From assembly GCF_014648915.1 (NCBI RefSeq), contig NZ_BMSA01000005.1, positions 62,001 to 126,000 on the forward strand: DNA of 64,000 nucleotides. Reading direction: 5' to 3'. The notes beneath the pieces are model-generated. The model had not been told where the DNA came from. It made no database searches and was given only the letters and a program-made list of their open reading frames with translations. This document shows, piece by piece, positions 1-8,137 of the stretch (its first letter is position 1; each line of letters starts with the position of its first letter). Source of the stretch: Streptomyces phaeofaciens (GTDB lineage Bacteria > Actinomycetota > Actinomycetes > Streptomycetales > Streptomycetaceae). The position numbers were made by a program, and so were the translations under genes.

Positions 1-173
1 CGCGAGTGAGCGCTCGGTTCCCCGCGCCCGGGGGCGGGCGGTGTCGCGCGGTTGGCTGATATTCACTTTCGACCTGGTCTCCAACGGCCGGTGGGACGAC
101 GTCAGTATGTCAGGTCGAACCATGGATCAGGTCACATCGGTCATACCGCGGCAGACAGTGGTCCAGTCCGCTG

Positions 174-314
174 TCAGAGCAGTCCCAGCTGGGTCACCAG
201 CATCGCGACGACCACGACGAGGACCCAGCCCATGAGGTGCTCGACGACCTTCGGCCCGTCGTTGCGGGGGCCGCCGGTGTCGGTGCGGGCGGCGGTGGCT
301 GCGTGTGCGGTCAT
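174..314 (-). CDS. small single-pass membrane protein (46 aa), function unknown
   Basis: The frame encodes 46 residues. An Ala/Thr/Gly-rich polar N-terminal part is followed by KVVEHLMGW (about 22-30) and one hydrophobic span (28-46) reaching the C-terminus, which predicts a tiny single-pass membrane protein. ATG at 314 was preferred to the in-frame GTG at 365 because GCGAG lies 8 nt upstream of it and the extra residues look like translated leader. The next gene upstream on this strand starts more than 1.5 kb away, so it appears to be transcribed alone. I do not recognise a family with certainty. Codon bias is typical of the window, which supports it being a real gene rather than a shadow frame. 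Confidence 0.6.
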   Translation of the reverse strand: MTAHAATAARTDTGGPRNDGPKVVEHLMGWVLVVVVAMLVTQLGLL

Positions 315-455
315 GGTGTCTCGCTGAGGTCGGCGGAGCGGGTCGCGTTCTGTCCACCTTGCCACCGTTCAGGGCCTTTACGGCCGAGAGCTTGCTCACA
401 GACCATCGGTCACCGGGACCGCCGCCCCGGTGCACCTTCGGCCGCGCTCCCACGC

Positions 456-1829
456 CTATGCGCGCACCCCCACCACCTCCAGCGCCACGCGCTGCCGGGC
501 CGTCGGACGTGCCGGGAAGTAGAGGTAGCAGACTCCGCCGGTCCCGGAGACGACCGTGCCGCTCGCGTTGTACCGCTTGGTCCGCAGCCAGACGTTCTCG
601 AACTCCCGCCGCCGGTACACGCGCCGCACCGACGCGTCGTCGGCCGCGTTCGGGTCGTTGGCGATCACATCGCCGTCGGCGGTGAAGCCGATCACGGTCA
701 TCAGGTGCCCGGCCGTGCCGTATCCGGCGCCGGTCAGCTCCTCCTTGAGGAAGGACTGGGAGGTCATCGCGGGGATACCGGCCGCGATCAGCGTCTCCAG
801 ATCGGTGAGGGAGGCGAGCCGGGTGACCACGCCCTGGAGATCCTTGAAGGTGGCCGCGTAGGCCGCGTTGAACGGCCAGTTGCCGCAGCCGCCGTACTGG
901 TGGTCGTACGTGTGGCGGGCCGCGTGGCACACCTGCGGGTCGGAGTAGGCCGGGTCGACCCACTTCAGCTGCGCGGGGGTCAGCCGGCCGCCCCAGTACT
1001 CGATGATCATCTGCGAGGAGGTGGGGCTGCACCAGGCTTCGCCGCCGTTGTCGTACTCCGGGTAGCGGCCCTTGTGGATCTCCTGCGAGTAGCGCGGCAC
1101 GGCCAGCTCCCGGGCGAGGCCGGGCACCGAGGCGGGGACGGTGAAGCGGTCCGGGACGTCCGAGCCCATCACGCCGGCCCGCCACACGGTCGGGGTGAGC
1201 CCGGTGCCGGGCCGGCGGTGGAGGGTCAGCCGGATCCGGTACGACACCAGCCGCAGGCCCGTCGCGGTGTCGTCGATCGCGAGGGTGTCCGTCCAGACCG
1301 TGCTGCGGCCGTCGGTCTGGCCGTCGACGGAGGTCCGCCTGATGTCCTGGTCGCCGGCCGCCCAGCGGCCCATCACGTACCAGGGGGTGTCCGTGCCGTC
1401 GGAGTACGTGCCCGTCAGCTCGATCTGGAGCCAGGTGCCGGCCGGGGTGCTCGCGTTCCAGGAGACGATCGCCTCGGTCGCGGGGACGGCGAGCCGGTGG
1501 ACGGAGGACGTCCAGGTCGCGTACTCCCAGGCGGCGGTGGTCTTCGTGTGCGGGTCGGTGTGGTCGAGGGTGCCGAGCGGGGCGTCGACGGCCAGCCCCG
1601 GCCGGGCTCCCGCGACGGCCCGGGTGCCCTGGGCGGTGCCGGTGATCCAGTCGGCGTACGTGACCCAGGAGCGGTGGTCGACCGGGCGGGCCCGGGCCGC
1701 GTCGCCGTCCACGGTCTCGGCGGTCTCATCGGTGCCGGCGGCCACCGCCGCGCCCGTGCCGCCGGCCACGGCCGCGGCCACGGCGGCGGCGAGGACGCTT
1801 CTGCGGGACGGCTGTTCTGCCCTGCTCAT
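456..1829 (-). CDS. Tat-exported C39-family cysteine peptidase-like protein
   Basis: This 457-residue protein begins with a twin-arginine signal (SRRSVL at 8-13, then an Ala-rich hydrophobic stretch to about 31), so it should be folded in the cytoplasm and exported by Tat. Residues 50-235 look like a beta-rich substrate- or wall-binding region. Residues about 243-440 form a papain-like C39_2 domain with the probable catalytic Cys267 (in EAWCSPTS), His375 (GTAGHLMTVI) and Asp392 (VIANDPN). Related domains cleave peptides, but no transporter or bacteriocin gene is adjacent, so this is probably a secreted peptidase or peptidase-like protein of unknown substrate. The start is ATG 1829; an 8-bp tandem repeat lies about 37 nt upstream. 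Confidence 0.85.
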   Translation of the reverse strand: MSRAEQPSRRSVLAAAVAAAVAGGTGAAVAAGTDETAETVDGDAARARPVDHRSWVTYADWITGTAQGTRAVAGARPGLAVDAPLGTLDHTDPHTKTTAAWEYATWTSSVHRLAVPATEAIVSWNASTPAGTWLQIELTGTYSDGTDTPWYVMGRWAAGDQDIRRTSVDGQTDGRSTVWTDTLAIDDTATGLRLVSYRIRLTLHRRPGTGLTPTVWRAGVMGSDVPDRFTVPASVPGLARELAVPRYSQEIHKGRYPEYDNGGEAWCSPTSSQMIIEYWGGRLTPAQLKWVDPAYSDPQVCHAARHTYDHQYGGCGNWPFNAAYAATFKDLQGVVTRLASLTDLETLIAAGIPAMTSQSFLKEELTGAGYGTAGHLMTVIGFTADGDVIANDPNAADDASVRRVYRRREFENVWLRTKRYNASGTVVSGTGGVCYLYFPARPTARQRVALEVVGVRA

Positions 1830-1865
1830 GAGCGGAGGACCCCCAGGGTGTCCGGTGCGCGGCTG

Positions 1866-1944
1866 GTGCGGCTGTGCGGCTGTGCGGCTGTGCGGCTGTG
1901 CGGCTGTGCGGCTGTGCGGCTGTGCGGCTGTGCGGCTGTGCGGC
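1866..1944. repeat. 8-bp tandem repeat, nine copies plus partial
   Basis: The unit GTGCGGCT is repeated nine times without error from 1866 to 1937, followed by seven more matching bases. It sits between the divergently oriented C39 peptidase (start 1829) and the P-loop kinase (start about 1959). Since 8 is not a multiple of 3, every copy gained or lost would shift any reading frame crossing it. More relevantly, it would change the spacing between the two divergent promoters. Such perfect short arrays are prone to polymerase slippage. Confidence 0.95.
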
Positions 1945-1958
1945 CACTATGGACGCGG

Positions 1959-2681
1959 GTGCCCCCGCCCGCCAGCACCTTCGCCCGGGAGCGCCCGTCG
2001 TGTCGCACTAGACTGGTCCGCCGCACACCGCCCCGCCCGCTTCCGTCCCCGGGACCCGCCATCCGCCAGCTCGCCGCCCGGCTCCGCCGCCTCCCCCCGT
2101 CCTGCGGCCCGGTCCGCCTGGTCGGTATCGACGGGCACGCGGGCTCCGGGAAGTCCACGTTCGCCGGGCGACTGGCCGAGGCCCTCGACGGTGCGCCCGT
2201 GCTGCGCCTCGACGACATCGCCAGCCACGACGAGCTGTTCGGCTGGACCGAGCGGCTGCTCACCCAGGTCATCGAGCCCTTCGGCCGCGGCACGACGGCG
2301 CACTACTCCCCCTACGACTGGCGGACGCGCCGCTTCGGTCCGCCCCGCGCGCTGCCCCCGGCTCCCGTCGTCCTGATCGAGGGGGTCGGCGCGGGCCGTC
2401 GCGCCGTGCGGCCCCACCTGGCGTGCCTGCTGTGGCTGGACCTGCCGCCCGAGACGGCCTGGGCGCGCGGGCGCTCGCGGGACGGGGAGGAGCAACGGGA
2501 GTTCTGGGACGGGTGGGTACCGGCCGAGGAAGACCACTTTTCCCGGGATCCGTCAAAACCGTATGCCGACGTTCTGGTACGGCAGTTGGAGGAGGGGTAC
2601 GAGGTGCTGGCGGGGCCCGTGGGAGACCTTCGACCGCACCAGGATGTCACCCACCGTGAGGGCCCGGCCGCGATGTGGTGA
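1959..2681 (+). CDS. P-loop kinase of the uridine-kinase-like superfamily
   Basis: The protein carries a Walker A motif GHAGSGKST about 45 residues into the proposed product, followed by LRLDDIASHDE and the segment VVLIEGVGAGRR. This is the usual layout of uridine kinase/phosphoribulokinase-like nucleoside kinases. It therefore probably phosphorylates a small hydroxylated metabolite with ATP in the cytosol; the substrate cannot be told. The start is uncertain. GTG 1959 is the only standard start codon near the array, but it lacks a good ribosome site. TAGACT at 2009-2014 looks like a -10 hexamer that would make a shorter, near-leaderless product beginning at about 2013-2019. The stop at 2681 is firm. 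Confidence 0.75.
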   Translation: MPPPASTFARERPSCRTRLVRRTPPRPLPSPGPAIRQLAARLRRLPPSCGPVRLVGIDGHAGSGKSTFAGRLAEALDGAPVLRLDDIASHDELFGWTERLLTQVIEPFGRGTTAHYSPYDWRTRRFGPPRALPPAPVVLIEGVGAGRRAVRPHLACLLWLDLPPETAWARGRSRDGEEQREFWDGWVPAEEDHFSRDPSKPYADVLVRQLEEGYEVLAGPVGDLRPHQDVTHREGPAAMW

Positions 2682-2730
2682 ACCTGTGAAGGGCCGTGCG
2701 CTCGAACTTCGCCAACTGCTTCAACTGCGC

Positions 2731-2760
2731 TTGACCGGGGGCCCGGACAGGACTTACGTT
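2731..2760 (+). promoter_or_regulatory. sigma70-type promoter of a small RNA
   Basis: TTGACC at 2731-2736 and TACGTT at 2755-2760 are separated by 18 bp. They stand 50 nt after the stop of the kinase gene, directly before a short hairpin-rich stretch that ends in a terminator. Transcription would begin near 2767. No coding frame starts here with a ribosome-binding site, so the promoter most likely serves the small RNA. Confidence 0.6.
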
Positions 2761-2766
2761 CTGAAT

Positions 2767-2836
2767 GTGCGGCAATCGCAGCCGCCCTCAGTCGCGAAGC
2801 CCCCGGTTGTTCCCCCGTGATCGGGGGCTTCGTTCT
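2767..2836 (+). ncRNA. candidate small RNA resembling the actinobacterial 6C family
   Basis: About 70 nt lie between a good promoter and a strong terminator. The predicted RNA has a first hairpin GCGGC (2769-2773) / GCCGC (2781-2785) and a second, longer one with arms 2795-2805 and 2822-2832. With three further wobble or A-U pairs the second loop shrinks to UCCCCC (2811-2816). A run of cytosines exposed in a hairpin loop is the hallmark of the 6C RNA described in actinobacteria. Six Cs are typical and only five are present here, and the first loop is not C-rich, so the assignment is tentative. Loop Cs could base-pair with G-rich Shine-Dalgarno regions of target mRNAs. Confidence 0.6.
2795..2832 (+). 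terminator. intrinsic terminator-like hairpin
   Basis: A perfect 11-bp inverted repeat (CGAAGCCCCCG at 2795-2805, CGGGGGCTTCG at 2822-2832) is followed by TTCT. It forms the 3' hairpin of the candidate small RNA and would also insulate the downstream ATPase gene from kinase transcription. Confidence 0.75.
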
Positions 2837-3111
2837 GCCCCGGGCCCGTCTCCCGGACGCCGCGCGCGCCGATCCGCTCACCCTCGGTCACCACCCGCCC
2901 GTGCGCCCCGCCCGCTCCCACCTCGTCAAACGGCCTGTGCGGCACCCTTCGGTGCGCACTGCCCCGCAGGTACGATGCCCTCGGTGCGACCTGTCGACAG
3001 CTGCTGCGCGCACCTTGCAACTCCGGTCCGCGGCACAGCGGTTCGACCAAGGCAGCCGACGGGCGACGGCCCGGTGGCCGACCGACGGGGGCACGGTTTG
3101 TGGGGGACGTG
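2837..3111. other. intergenic leader of the AAA ATPase gene
   Basis: No coding signal is seen in these 275 bases. A short hairpin (GCACC/GGTGC) near 2943-2955 is followed by TACGAT at 2971-2976, a plausible -10 with a poor -35. That would give a leader of roughly 130 nt before the ATPase start. Confidence 0.4.
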
Positions 3112-4977
3112 ATGGACTTCGGCACGCGGGGCCCCGAGGCTCCGGCCGACCTCGCCTGGCTGCGAGGCGTGGACGCCTACACCATGGGCGCGTATCCACA
3201 GGCGGAGGAGGAGTTCCGCACCGCGGTGCGGATCGATCCCGGGATGGCCGACGGCTGGCTCGGGCTGCACGCGCTGCGTGTGGACACGACGACCGCGCTG
3301 CTGCGGATGTTCCGGCACCGCGACCGCTTCGGCGAACAGCGGGCCCGGCACCGCCGTCCGCTCAACTCCTGGTACTGGCTGGGCTGGTGGGTGCAGCCGG
3401 TCCTGGAGAGCCCGCGCGACCTCTTACTGGCCCATGCCTCGCACTGGCTGGACGGCCGCCATGTGCCCGAGCTGGACCGGGCGCTGGCCGGGCTGCCGCC
3501 CGTCGACACCGACCACCAGGTCCGCTTCCTGCACGCCTGCCGCGCCTACCTGGTCAAGGACTGGGAGCAGCTGATCCGGCACACCGACCCGCTGCTGAAC
3601 GACCCGCTGCTGGGCATCGAGGCCGGACTCTTCGGCGGCATGGCCCGGGTCCGGCTGGAGATGTACGGGCAGGCCGACCCGCTGCTGGCCGCGGCCCTGA
3701 TGCGCTGCCGCAGCGAGCAGCCGCAGCGCAAGGAACTGCGCTACTGGCTGGCCCGGGCCCACGAGGGAACCGGCCGCTCGGCGGCCGCCTTCCCCCTGTA
3801 CCGGGCGGTGCACCGCGTCGACCCCGCCTTCATGGACACCTCCGCCCGGCTCGCCGCGATCTCCGAGGGCGACGGGTACGACGATCCCGCCGGCCTCGCG
3901 GCGATCACCCTCACCGGTATCGGGCAGGACGCCGTGGACGGGCCCGACGGACTCGACCCGCTGTTCGGCACCGAGGGCCGGGACCTGAAGCTGACCGAAC
4001 CGGCCGATCTGCCGCCGGTCGGCCCGCTGCCCTCGGCGGCCGACCCCGCGGTGCGGGAGAAGCAGGCGGTGCCCTCGCCACTGCCCGCGGGCCCGACGGA
4101 CCCCGTGCTCTTGGAGGAGGCGCTCGCCGAACTGGAGCGCATGGTGGGGCTGGAACCGGTGAAACGCCAGGTCAAGGCGTTGTCGGCGCAGCTGAACATG
4201 GCGCGGCTGCGCGCCGGGCAGGGCCTTCCGGTGCAGCCTCCCAAACGGCACTTCGTCTTCTCCGGCCCCTCCGGCACCGGCAAGACCACGGTGGCCCGCA
4301 TCCTGGGCCGTGTCTTCTACGCCCTCGGTCTGCTCGGCGGCGACCATCTGGTGGAGGCCCAGCGGGCCGATCTGGTCGGCGAGTACCTCGGCCAGACGGC
4401 GGTGAAGGCCAACGAGCTGATCGACTCCGCCCTCGGCGGCGTGCTCTTCGTCGACGAGGCCTACTCCCTGTCCAACTCCGGCTACGGCAAGGGCGACGCG
4501 TACGGCGACGAGGCGTTGCAGGTGCTGCTCAAGCGCGCCGAGGACAACCGGGACCACCTGGTGGTCATCCTGGCCGGCTACCCGGAGGGCATGGACCGGC
4601 TGCTGGCCGCCAACCCCGGGCTGTCCTCCCGTTTCACGTCCCGCGTGGACTTCCCCTCGTACCGCCCCCTGGAGCTCACCTCCATCGGCGAGGTGCTCGC
4701 CCAGGAGAACGGGGACGTGTGGGACGAGGAGGCGCTCGACGAGCTGCGCTCGATCGCCGGGCACGTCGTCGACCAGGGGTGGATCGACGAACTGGGCAAC
4801 GGGCGGTTCCTGCGGACGCTGTACGAGAAGAGCTGTGCCTACCGGGACCTGCGGCTGTCGACCTACCCCGGGACACTGACCCGGGACGATCTGTCGACGC
4901 TGCGGCTGCCGGATCTGATGCAGGCGTACGGCGAGGTGCTGTCGGGGCGGGGACCGCACGACCCCTCGGCGATGTGA
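3112..4977 (+). CDS. orphan EccA/CbxX-type AAA+ ATPase with a TTA codon
   Basis: The 621-residue protein has an N-terminal helical TPR-like half (about 1-300) and a C-terminal CbxX/CfxQ AAA+ domain. The latter carries Walker A GPSGTGKT at 385-392, Walker B VLFVDEA at 444-450, a sensor-1 segment VVILAGYPEGM and an arginine finger region NPGLSSRF. This domain order is that of EccA, the cytosolic ATPase of type VII (ESX) secretion. No EccB-E, EsxA/B or PE/PPE-like genes are in the window, so the partner is unknown. ATG 3112 follows GGGGGA at a spacing of 4; GTG 3100 is an alternative. Leu105 is encoded by TTA (3424-3426), so translation should depend on the bldA tRNA. Confidence 0.85.
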   Translation: MDFGTRGPEAPADLAWLRGVDAYTMGAYPQAEEEFRTAVRIDPGMADGWLGLHALRVDTTTALLRMFRHRDRFGEQRARHRRPLNSWYWLGWWVQPVLESPRDLLLAHASHWLDGRHVPELDRALAGLPPVDTDHQVRFLHACRAYLVKDWEQLIRHTDPLLNDPLLGIEAGLFGGMARVRLEMYGQADPLLAAALMRCRSEQPQRKELRYWLARAHEGTGRSAAAFPLYRAVHRVDPAFMDTSARLAAISEGDGYDDPAGLAAITLTGIGQDAVDGPDGLDPLFGTEGRDLKLTEPADLPPVGPLPSAADPAVREKQAVPSPLPAGPTDPVLLEEALAELERMVGLEPVKRQVKALSAQLNMARLRAGQGLPVQPPKRHFVFSGPSGTGKTTVARILGRVFYALGLLGGDHLVEAQRADLVGEYLGQTAVKANELIDSALGGVLFVDEAYSLSNSGYGKGDAYGDEALQVLLKRAEDNRDHLVVILAGYPEGMDRLLAANPGLSSRFTSRVDFPSYRPLELTSIGEVLAQENGDVWDEEALDELRSIAGHVVDQGWIDELGNGRFLRTLYEKSCAYRDLRLSTYPGTLTRDDLSTLRLPDLMQAYGEVLSGRGPHDPSAM

Positions 4978-4982
4978 GCCGA

Positions 4983-5013
4983 CCGCGGGCGGGCGCGAAA
5001 CGCCCGCCCGCGG
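4983..5013. terminator. bidirectional terminator between convergent genes
   Basis: A perfect 13-bp GC-rich stem (4983-4995 with 5001-5013) has a five-base CGAAA loop. It lies in the 40-bp gap between the convergent ATPase and CNNM genes. There is no U-tract, as is common in Streptomyces. Confidence 0.8.
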
Positions 5014-5017
5014 GGGG

Positions 5018-6103
5018 CTAGGTGGCCAGCACCTCTTCCGGTGTGCCCGTCGTCCTCGGTTCCGCCAGCCTGACCTCCGCGACCTCCCGGTGCGCGGGAT
5101 CCCGTACCTCGCCGACCAGCAGCTCCAGTACGTCCTCCAGGGCGACCAGCCCCAGCACCTTGCCTGAGGCGTCCGCGACCTGGGCCAGGTGGGTCGCCGC
5201 GCGCCGCATCACGGTGAGCGCGTCGTCCAGCGGCAGTTCCGAGCGCAGGGTGGTCATCGGACGCCACACCTGCTGCGGCACCGCCCGCTCGGAGTCCTCC
5301 ACGTCGAGGACGTCCTTCACGTGCAGATAGCCCATGAACGCGCCGTTCTCCGCGGCTATCGGGAACCGGGAGTAGCCGGTGCGGGCGGTGAGCTCGACGA
5401 TCTCGCCCGGGGTGACCGCCGGACCGACGGTCACCAGTGACTCCCGCTTCAGCAGCACGTCCGTCACCGGGCGCGAGCCCAGTTCCAGCGCGTCCTCCAG
5501 GCGCTCCTGCTCCTCGGGGTCGAGGAGGCCGGCCTGGCCGGAGTCCTCGAGCAGCCGGTTCAGCTGCTCGCTGGTGACGACGGCCTCGACCTCGTCCCTG
5601 GGCTCGACGTGGAAGAGCCGCAGGATGCCCTGGGCGACGGCGCCGAGGGCGACGGTGACCGGCCTGCACAGCCGGGCGAAGGCGACCAGGCCGGGGCTGA
5701 GCCACAGCGCCGCCTTCTCCGGGGCCGCCATGGCCAGGTTCTTCGGGACCATCTCGCCGATGACGAGGTGGAGGAAGACCACGGCGGCGAGCGCGACGAC
5801 ATAGCCCAGCGGGTGGATCATGCCGTGCGGGAGGTGGATCGACTCGAAGACCGGCTCCAGCAGCTGCGCCACGGTCGGTTCGGCGACCGCGCCCAGGGTG
5901 AGGGAGCAGACCGTGATGCCGAACTGGGCGGCGGCCATCATCTGCGGCAGCCGCTCCAGGCCGTAGAGGACCTGGCGGGCCCGGGCGGTGCCCAGGGGCT
6001 CGATCTGGCTGCGGCGGACCGAGACGAGCGCGAACTCGGCACCGACGAAGAAGCCGTTGGTGAGGACGAGCAGCGCGGCGAAGACCAGTTGGAGGACGCT
6101 CAT
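5018..6103 (-). CDS. CNNM/CorC-type membrane protein with CBS pair
   Basis: The N-terminal part (about 1-190) is a DUF21/CNNM transmembrane domain with FFVGAEFALVSVRRS near the start and several hydrophobic helices. A tandem CBS domain follows (about 205-330, ending in GLVALEDVLELLVGE). At 361 residues it is shorter than full-length homologues and appears to lack the C-terminal CorC/HlyC domain found in its neighbour. Family members export Mg2+ or related divalent cations, with the CBS pair binding adenine nucleotides. Its ATG (6103) overlaps the upstream gene's stop by 4 nt (ATGA), so the two are translationally coupled and probably work as a hetero-oligomer or paralogous pair. Confidence 0.85.
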   Translation of the reverse strand: MSVLQLVFAALLVLTNGFFVGAEFALVSVRRSQIEPLGTARARQVLYGLERLPQMMAAAQFGITVCSLTLGAVAEPTVAQLLEPVFESIHLPHGMIHPLGYVVALAAVVFLHLVIGEMVPKNLAMAAPEKAALWLSPGLVAFARLCRPVTVALGAVAQGILRLFHVEPRDEVEAVVTSEQLNRLLEDSGQAGLLDPEEQERLEDALELGSRPVTDVLLKRESLVTVGPAVTPGEIVELTARTGYSRFPIAAENGAFMGYLHVKDVLDVEDSERAVPQQVWRPMTTLRSELPLDDALTVMRRAATHLAQVADASGKVLGLVALEDVLELLVGEVRDPAHREVAEVRLAEPRTTGTPEEVLAT

Positions 6104-7425
6104 CGGGCGACCTCCACGACCACGCCGGTCCGCACCAGCCGGATCCGCTCGGCCCGGTAGTGGCCGACCCGGCGCACCGACAGCCGCCAGCCGGGCAGAT
6201 CGGCCCGGTCGCCGACGGCCGGGATCCGGCCCAGCAGGTCGGCGACGAGGCCGGCGACCGTCTCGTAGGGCCCCTCGGGCACGTCGAGTCCTATCCGCTG
6301 GAGGGTGTCGACCCGGCAGCTGCCGTCGACGTCCCAGGCGGGCCTGCCCTCCTCGGGCGGGGCGGCGGCCAGTTCGGGCGTGTCCTGGCTGTCGTGCTCG
6401 TCGCGGACCTCGCCGACGATCTCCTCGACGATGTCCTCCAGGGTGACCACACCGGCCGTGCCGCCGTACTCGTCGACGACGACGGCGATGGGCTGCTCGC
6501 TGCGCAGCCGGGACAGCAGGGGCTGGACCGGCAGGGTCTCGGGGACCAGCAGCGCCGGGCGGGCGATGCGCGAGACCGGGGTGCGCAGCCGGTCGTGGAC
6601 GGGGACGGCCAGGGCGTCCTTGAGGTGGGCCATGCCGACGATCTCGTCGATCTTCTCGCGGTAGACGGGGAAACGGGACAGACCGGTGGCACGGGTCAGG
6701 TTGACCACGTCCTCGGCGGTGGCCGACGCCTGGAGGGCGCTGACCTTCACGCGCGGGGTCATGACGTGCTGTGCGGTCAGCTCGGCCAGGGACAGCGTCC
6801 GGACGAAGAGATCGGCCGTGTCCTGTTCGAGTGCGCCGGCCTGGGCCGAATGGCGGGCCAGGGAGACGAGTTCACCGGGGGTGCGGGCGGAGGCCAGCTC
6901 CTCGGTCGGCTCGACGCCCAGGGCCCGCACCAGCCGGTTGGCGACGGTGTTCAGCGCGGCGATGACCGGCCGGAACAGCCGCGAGAAGGCGTGCTGCGGG
7001 CCGGCGACGAAACGCGCGACCTGGAGGGGCTTGGACACCGCCCAGTTCTTCGGCACGAGTTCGCCGACCACCATCTGGACGGCGGAGGCCAGCAGCATGC
7101 CGACCACCACGGTGACACCGCCCACGGCGCCCTCGGGGATGCCGATGGCCGTGAACGGGCCGTGCAGCAGCTCCGCGAGCGCCGGTTCGGCGAGCATGCC
7201 GACGACGAGGGAGGTGATGGTGATACCGAGCTGGGTGCCGGAGAGCTGGAACGACAGTTCCTTGAGCGACTCCACGACCGTACGGGCTCGTCGGTCGCCT
7301 TCGGCGGCGGCCTTCTCGGCCTCCGGGCGCTCGACCGTGACGAGGCCGAACTCGGCGGCCACGAAGAAGCCGTTGGCCAGGATGAGCAGGAACGCGGCTG
7401 CCAGGAGCAGCAGGGGGATGGTCAT
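6100..7425 (-). CDS. CNNM/CorC-type membrane protein with CBS pair and CorC domain
   Basis: This 441-residue protein has the complete architecture: DUF21/CNNM transmembrane domain (about 1-200, with ANGFFVAAEFGLVTVERPE), tandem CBS domains (about 215-345, ending VVTLEDIVEEIVGE) and a C-terminal CorC/HlyC domain (about 355-440). It is a likely divalent-cation transporter or modulator in the cytoplasmic membrane. It is the first gene of a two-gene unit with the shorter paralogue. The 220 bp upstream hold its promoter region and hairpins that close the his unit. 'Hemolysin' labels for this family are historical and not supported functionally. Confidence 0.87.
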   Translation of the reverse strand: MTIPLLLLAAAFLLILANGFFVAAEFGLVTVERPEAEKAAAEGDRRARTVVESLKELSFQLSGTQLGITITSLVVGMLAEPALAELLHGPFTAIGIPEGAVGGVTVVVGMLLASAVQMVVGELVPKNWAVSKPLQVARFVAGPQHAFSRLFRPVIAALNTVANRLVRALGVEPTEELASARTPGELVSLARHSAQAGALEQDTADLFVRTLSLAELTAQHVMTPRVKVSALQASATAEDVVNLTRATGLSRFPVYREKIDEIVGMAHLKDALAVPVHDRLRTPVSRIARPALLVPETLPVQPLLSRLRSEQPIAVVVDEYGGTAGVVTLEDIVEEIVGEVRDEHDSQDTPELAAAPPEEGRPAWDVDGSCRVDTLQRIGLDVPEGPYETVAGLVADLLGRIPAVGDRADLPGWRLSVRRVGHYRAERIRLVRTGVVVEVAR

Positions 7426-7517
7426 GATGCCGCCGCCTGAACAGGGTAGGGGGCGGCGCAGGTACTACAGGACGAACCGTCCATCGCCGGAGAGGGTCAC
7501 TCCTCGGGTAGCAGGAA

Positions 7518-7578
7518 CCCCCGTGTGCCCGGCAGGGCACAACAGGGGTGGAGGCACAAGGGGAACGCCTCCGTCACC
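7518..7578. terminator. two adjacent hairpins downstream of the his/PH unit
   Basis: Two structures lie between the PH-domain gene's stop (7648, minus) and the CNNM gene's start (7425). One is built on GTGCCC/GGGCAC and flanking ACCCC/GGGGT (about 7518-7551). The other is built on GGAGGC/GCCTCC inside an outer GGTG/CACC (about 7547-7578). They share bases, so only one can form at a time. They most plausibly terminate minus-strand transcription coming from hisG. Confidence 0.5.
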
Positions 7579-7647
7579 AGATTAATCAAGACAGGGGCTC
7601 GAGCGGCAGGGTGGACGTCCCCGAGTCAGCCCCGATGTTGCGCGGAC

Positions 7648-8124
7648 TCAGCCCTGATCCGTCCCGGGGGCGGCCTCGGGGTCGCGGATCGACCGGGCCT
7701 CGGCGAGCGCCCGCAGGGTGCGCGCGTCGGCGATGGCCTGCTTCTTGTCGATGCCCGGCTGGATGCCGAGCGCGGGCAGGCTGGTGCCGTCGCTGAGGTC
7801 GAGGAAGACCCAGGCGTCGCCCGGACGGAGGTTCACCCGGAGGATCTCCGCCCAGTCCAGGCGCCGTCGGCCGGCGATGTTCACCACGGTGACACCGGAG
7901 TCGTCGGCGACGACCCGGACCCGGGCGAACAGGGCCAGCACCCAGAAGATCAGGGCACCGGTCACGACGAAGCTGAGCTTCTCCCCCGGGCCGAGCTGCT
8001 CCAGCAGCAGGGCCACGCCGGAGATGACGAGGAAGATCACCACTCCGGCCGAGAGCAGCACCGCGCGGGTGCGGCCCGGCCGGAAGGTGACGGGGAGGGC
8101 GGGAAGGGCGGGGAGGTCGGACAT
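7648..8124 (-). CDS. membrane protein with PH-like domain
   Basis: A 158-residue protein. Residues 20-70 contain two hydrophobic segments (VLLSAGVVIFLVISGVALLL and LSFVVTGALIFWVLALFA). They are followed by a bacterial PH-like domain (about 70-135) with VRVVADDSGVTVVN and a Trp-containing WAEILRVN segment. It is predicted to sit in the cytoplasmic membrane with a cytosolic PH domain; the ligand is unknown. It starts only 13 nt after hisG and is probably translated from the same message, though nothing in the sequence ties it to histidine synthesis. Confidence 0.8.
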   Translation of the reverse strand: MSDLPALPALPVTFRPGRTRAVLLSAGVVIFLVISGVALLLEQLGPGEKLSFVVTGALIFWVLALFARVRVVADDSGVTVVNIAGRRRLDWAEILRVNLRPGDAWVFLDLSDGTSLPALGIQPGIDKKQAIADARTLRALAEARSIRDPEAAPGTDQG

Positions 8125-8137
8125 GGTCCCGGGGTCC

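Noticed and set aside
61..173. Possible short gene at the left edge
   Set aside because: The frames starting at 41 and 52 lack codon bias and ribosome sites; the region looks intergenic.
1866..1944. CRISPR-like array
   Set aside because: Units are 8 bp with no spacers; it is a simple tandem repeat, as are the arrays at 14801 and 45140.
237..2681. 814-residue plus-strand frame spanning the first genes
   Set aside because: Its first two thirds are the complement of the C39 peptidase gene and the 8-bp repeat, with low-complexity Arg/Val/Gly content. Only the last part from about 1959 is a real kinase gene.
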